A stretch of DNA of 25,310 bases, taken from contig NZ_CALEVF010000208.1 in assembly GCF_937920395.1 (NCBI RefSeq), forward strand, positions 1-25,310. The letters run 5' to 3'. Made by a program: the position numbers and the translations under genes. The notes under the pieces are model-generated. The model did not search any database and was not told the DNA's origin. It saw only the letters and a list, made by a program, of their open reading frames with translations. This DNA comes from an uncultured Clostridium sp. (GTDB lineage Bacteria; Bacillota; Clostridia; Clostridiales; Clostridiaceae). This document shows, in pieces, positions 23,394 through 25,310 of the stretch. The number at the start of each line of letters is the position of its first letter. Position 1 is the stretch's first letter.

Positions 23394-25160
23394 ATGAATA
23401 TAAAAGATAAACCACTGATTTTTGATGGCGCTATGGGTACGTATTATGCAAGCATTAAAGAAAATCCATTATCCAAATGTGAGCTTGCAAATATTTATGA
23501 TAGAAATACCATATTAAATATACATAAGGAATATATAGATGCAGGTTGCAAGGCTATTAAAACAAATACATTTGGTGCAAATAGAATTAGTCTTGAAAGT
23601 GATTTTAATAGAGTAAAAGATGTGATAACAAGTGGATATGAAATAGCAATGGAAGCAACAAAGGACACTGATGTTTTAGTTTTTGCGGATATTGGACCAA
23701 TTCCATTTTTAGAGACTCTTAATTTATGGGAGGCTTACAAAGAAATAGTAGATTTGTTTTTAGAACTTGGGTTAACTCATTTTATATTCGAAACTTTTAG
23801 TAGTGACGAATATTTGCCACAAATTTCTAAGTATATTAAGGAAAAAAATTCAAAGGCATATATTTTGATGGAACTTGCTGTTTCACCTGAAGGGTTTACA
23901 AGGCTTGGTATATCAGGTGAAAAATTTATAGAGCAGGTTTCTCATATATCAAGTATAGATGCTTGTGGATTTAACTGCTTTTCAGGTCCAAATCATTTAC
24001 TTAAATATATTAAAACTCTTAATATAGAAAATAAAATAATTTCCGTTATGCCAAATTCCGGGTATCCCACAGTAATAAATAATCGTACATTTTTTAATAA
24101 TACCAAAGAATATTTTGCAAGGCAAATGCTTGAAATAGTAAAACAAGGTGTCTCTATAATAGGGGGATGTTGTGGTACAACCCCAGAATTTATAAGAGAA
24201 ACTGTAATAAATATAGAAGGTTTATCTCCACATGAAATTATTCCAAGGATAAAGAAAGAAAAAATTCAGTCTGAAAAAATAATTGTTAAAAATTCACTGC
24301 TTGAAAAGATTAGGCTTGGTAAAAAGATTATTGCGGTAGAACTTGATCCCCCAATGGATACAGGCATAGATTCCTTTATGAATAGTGCTAAAAGTCTTAA
24401 AGAGCAAGGGGTTGATGCAATAACTATTGCAGATTGCCCGGTTGCAAGAGTTAGGGTAGATAGTAGTTTACTTGCTTGTAAGTTAAAGAGAGAACTTAAT
24501 ATTACAACTATTCCTCATATGACTTGTCGTGACAGAAACATTAATGCAACAAAAGCTTTGCTTTTAGGTTTAAGCATTGAGGGAGTAAATAATGTTTTAG
24601 TGGTAACTGGGGACCCGGTGCCTACAGCTGAGCGTGATGAGGTTAAGGCAATGTTTAGTTTCAATTCTGCAATACTTGCAAATTATATTACTAATTTAAA
24701 TGATACAACATTCTCATCACCTTTTAATATTTGTGGTGCATTAAATGTAAATGCTATTAACTTTCCTAGCCAACTAGCACATGCAAAAAAGAAAATAGAA
24801 AATGGTGTAACTATGTTTTTAACACAACCAATTTTATCAAAACAAGCTGTAGAGAACTTAAAACAAGCGCACAGTGAGTTACCTGCTAAAATTTTAGGTG
24901 GGATTATTCCAATTGTAAGTCACAGAAACGCTTGTTTTATGAATAATGAAATTTCAGGAATAAGTGTTTCCGAGGAAATAACAGAGCTATATAAGGATAT
25001 TTCAAAAGAAGAAGCTACCATTCTTGCAATTAAAATATCTACAGATATTGCGATAGAAATTTATAATTATGTAGATGGGTATTATCTTATTACTCCTTTT
25101 AAAAGAATTGATATAATTTCTGAAATTATTAAGAATATAAGTACTATAGAAAATCACTAG
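23394..25160 (+). CDS. bifunctional homocysteine S-methyltransferase / methylenetetrahydrofolate reductase
   Basis: Links folate one-carbon units to methionine synthesis. Residues about 1-285 form the zinc-dependent homocysteine methyltransferase domain: IFDGAMGTYYAS, ETFSSDEY, and ligands C195 (GFNCFSGP) and C259-C260 (GGCCGTT). Residues about 300-588 are the FAD-binding MetF-type barrel (KKIIAVELDPPMDTG, TIPHMTCRDRN, NVLVVTGDPVP, MFLTQPILS). This fusion matches Bacillus YitJ-type proteins in order and length (588 residues here). ATG 23394 was chosen over TTG 23373 because GAGGGTG (23381-23387) precedes it by 6 bases. It stands alone, ended by the terminator at 25184-25222. The absence of a visible SAM riboswitch sets it apart from Bacillus yitJ. 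In anaerobes the reductase may instead take electrons from ferredoxin; not testable here. Confidence 0.93.
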   Translation: MNIKDKPLIFDGAMGTYYASIKENPLSKCELANIYDRNTILNIHKEYIDAGCKAIKTNTFGANRISLESDFNRVKDVITSGYEIAMEATKDTDVLVFADIGPIPFLETLNLWEAYKEIVDLFLELGLTHFIFETFSSDEYLPQISKYIKEKNSKAYILMELAVSPEGFTRLGISGEKFIEQVSHISSIDACGFNCFSGPNHLLKYIKTLNIENKIISVMPNSGYPTVINNRTFFNNTKEYFARQMLEIVKQGVSIIGGCCGTTPEFIRETVINIEGLSPHEIIPRIKKEKIQSEKIIVKNSLLEKIRLGKKIIAVELDPPMDTGIDSFMNSAKSLKEQGVDAITIADCPVARVRVDSSLLACKLKRELNITTIPHMTCRDRNINATKALLLGLSIEGVNNVLVVTGDPVPTAERDEVKAMFSFNSAILANYITNLNDTTFSSPFNICGALNVNAINFPSQLAHAKKKIENGVTMFLTQPILSKQAVENLKQAHSELPAKILGGIIPIVSHRNACFMNNEISGISVSEEITELYKDISKEEATILAIKISTDIAIEIYNYVDGYYLITPFKRIDIISEIIKNISTIENH

Positions 25161-25183
25161 ATTGAATAATTTAGTGGATTTAA

Positions 25184-25222
25184 AACTCACAGCATGAATA
25201 AAAACATGATGTGAGTTTTTAT
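25184..25222 (+). terminator. Rho-independent terminator of the methyltransferase/MTHFR gene
   Basis: AAACTCACAGCATG pairs with CATGATGTGAGTTT (one internal G-A mismatch) around an 8-nt loop and is followed by TTTTTATTTTTT. It lies 23 bases after the stop codon. The last 88 bases of the window hold nothing I can assign. Confidence 0.85.
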
Positions 25223-25310
25223 TTTTTGAATATATAATTTAATATTTATTAAGTGTCCCCCTCGTATAATGTAGTTGTAAGCATTGATAATAATTCAGTC
25301 ATACTAACCA

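Overview
The window is very AT-rich and reads as a chromosomal segment of a low-GC Firmicute, most likely Clostridium sensu stricto. Support comes from strong GGAGG-type ribosome sites, several GTG and TTG starts, soluble orphan histidine kinases, an NADH:rubredoxin-oxidoreductase-like flavoprotein, a DUF2089 regulator, and protein sequences of clostridial character. No species can be named from the sequence alone. No rRNA, tRNA, CRISPR array, transposase or intact mobile element was seen.

Layout. 1-825: a possible last few codons of an upstream gene, a terminator, and a long hairpin repeat. 826-2625: oligoendopeptidase F. 2944-7179: a large secreted GH13 amylase/pullulanase with starch-binding modules, preceded by a CcpA (cre) site and broken by one in-frame TAA. 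7180-7708: a gene graveyard with remnants of an endonuclease IV-like gene and of a GH127 gene. 7709-13310, all minus strand: a probable arabinoside locus comprising an ArsR-type regulator, a sugar-binding lipoprotein, two permeases and a cytoplasmic GH43 glycosidase. 13527-14641: a decayed small gene overlapping the start of an FTR1 iron permease. 14958-18389: two paralogous soluble histidine kinases on the minus strand flanking a plus-strand cysteine-rich (CCG) protein that is split at an A7 run. 18707-19316: a DUF2089 regulator and a small membrane protein, with a perfect palindrome upstream. 19385-20722: an APC amino acid permease. 20927-21679: SurE. 21906-23120: an FAD/NAD oxidoreductase. 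23394-25160: homocysteine methyltransferase/methylenetetrahydrofolate reductase. The last 90 bases hold no recognisable gene.

How the genes work together. The ABC locus lacks its own ATPase, so it probably borrows a shared MsmX-like one. Its mRNA shows an isolated Shine-Dalgarno sequence in the 5' leader, a 14-bp hairpin after the binding-protein gene, and cre-like plus direct-repeat sites upstream, which together suggest carbon control and extra binding protein relative to permease. The GH127 remnant beside the GH43 gene supports an arabinose-containing substrate.

Most notable signals: three copies of a roughly 185-bp dispersed hairpin repeat with a conserved asymmetric core; eight 21-residue (three-heptad) repeats in one kinase; the A7-TGA frameshift in the CCG gene; and several well-formed palindromes next to regulators or promoters. 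The window also contains an unusual number of broken genes. No wholly new multi-gene system could be established from the sequence alone.
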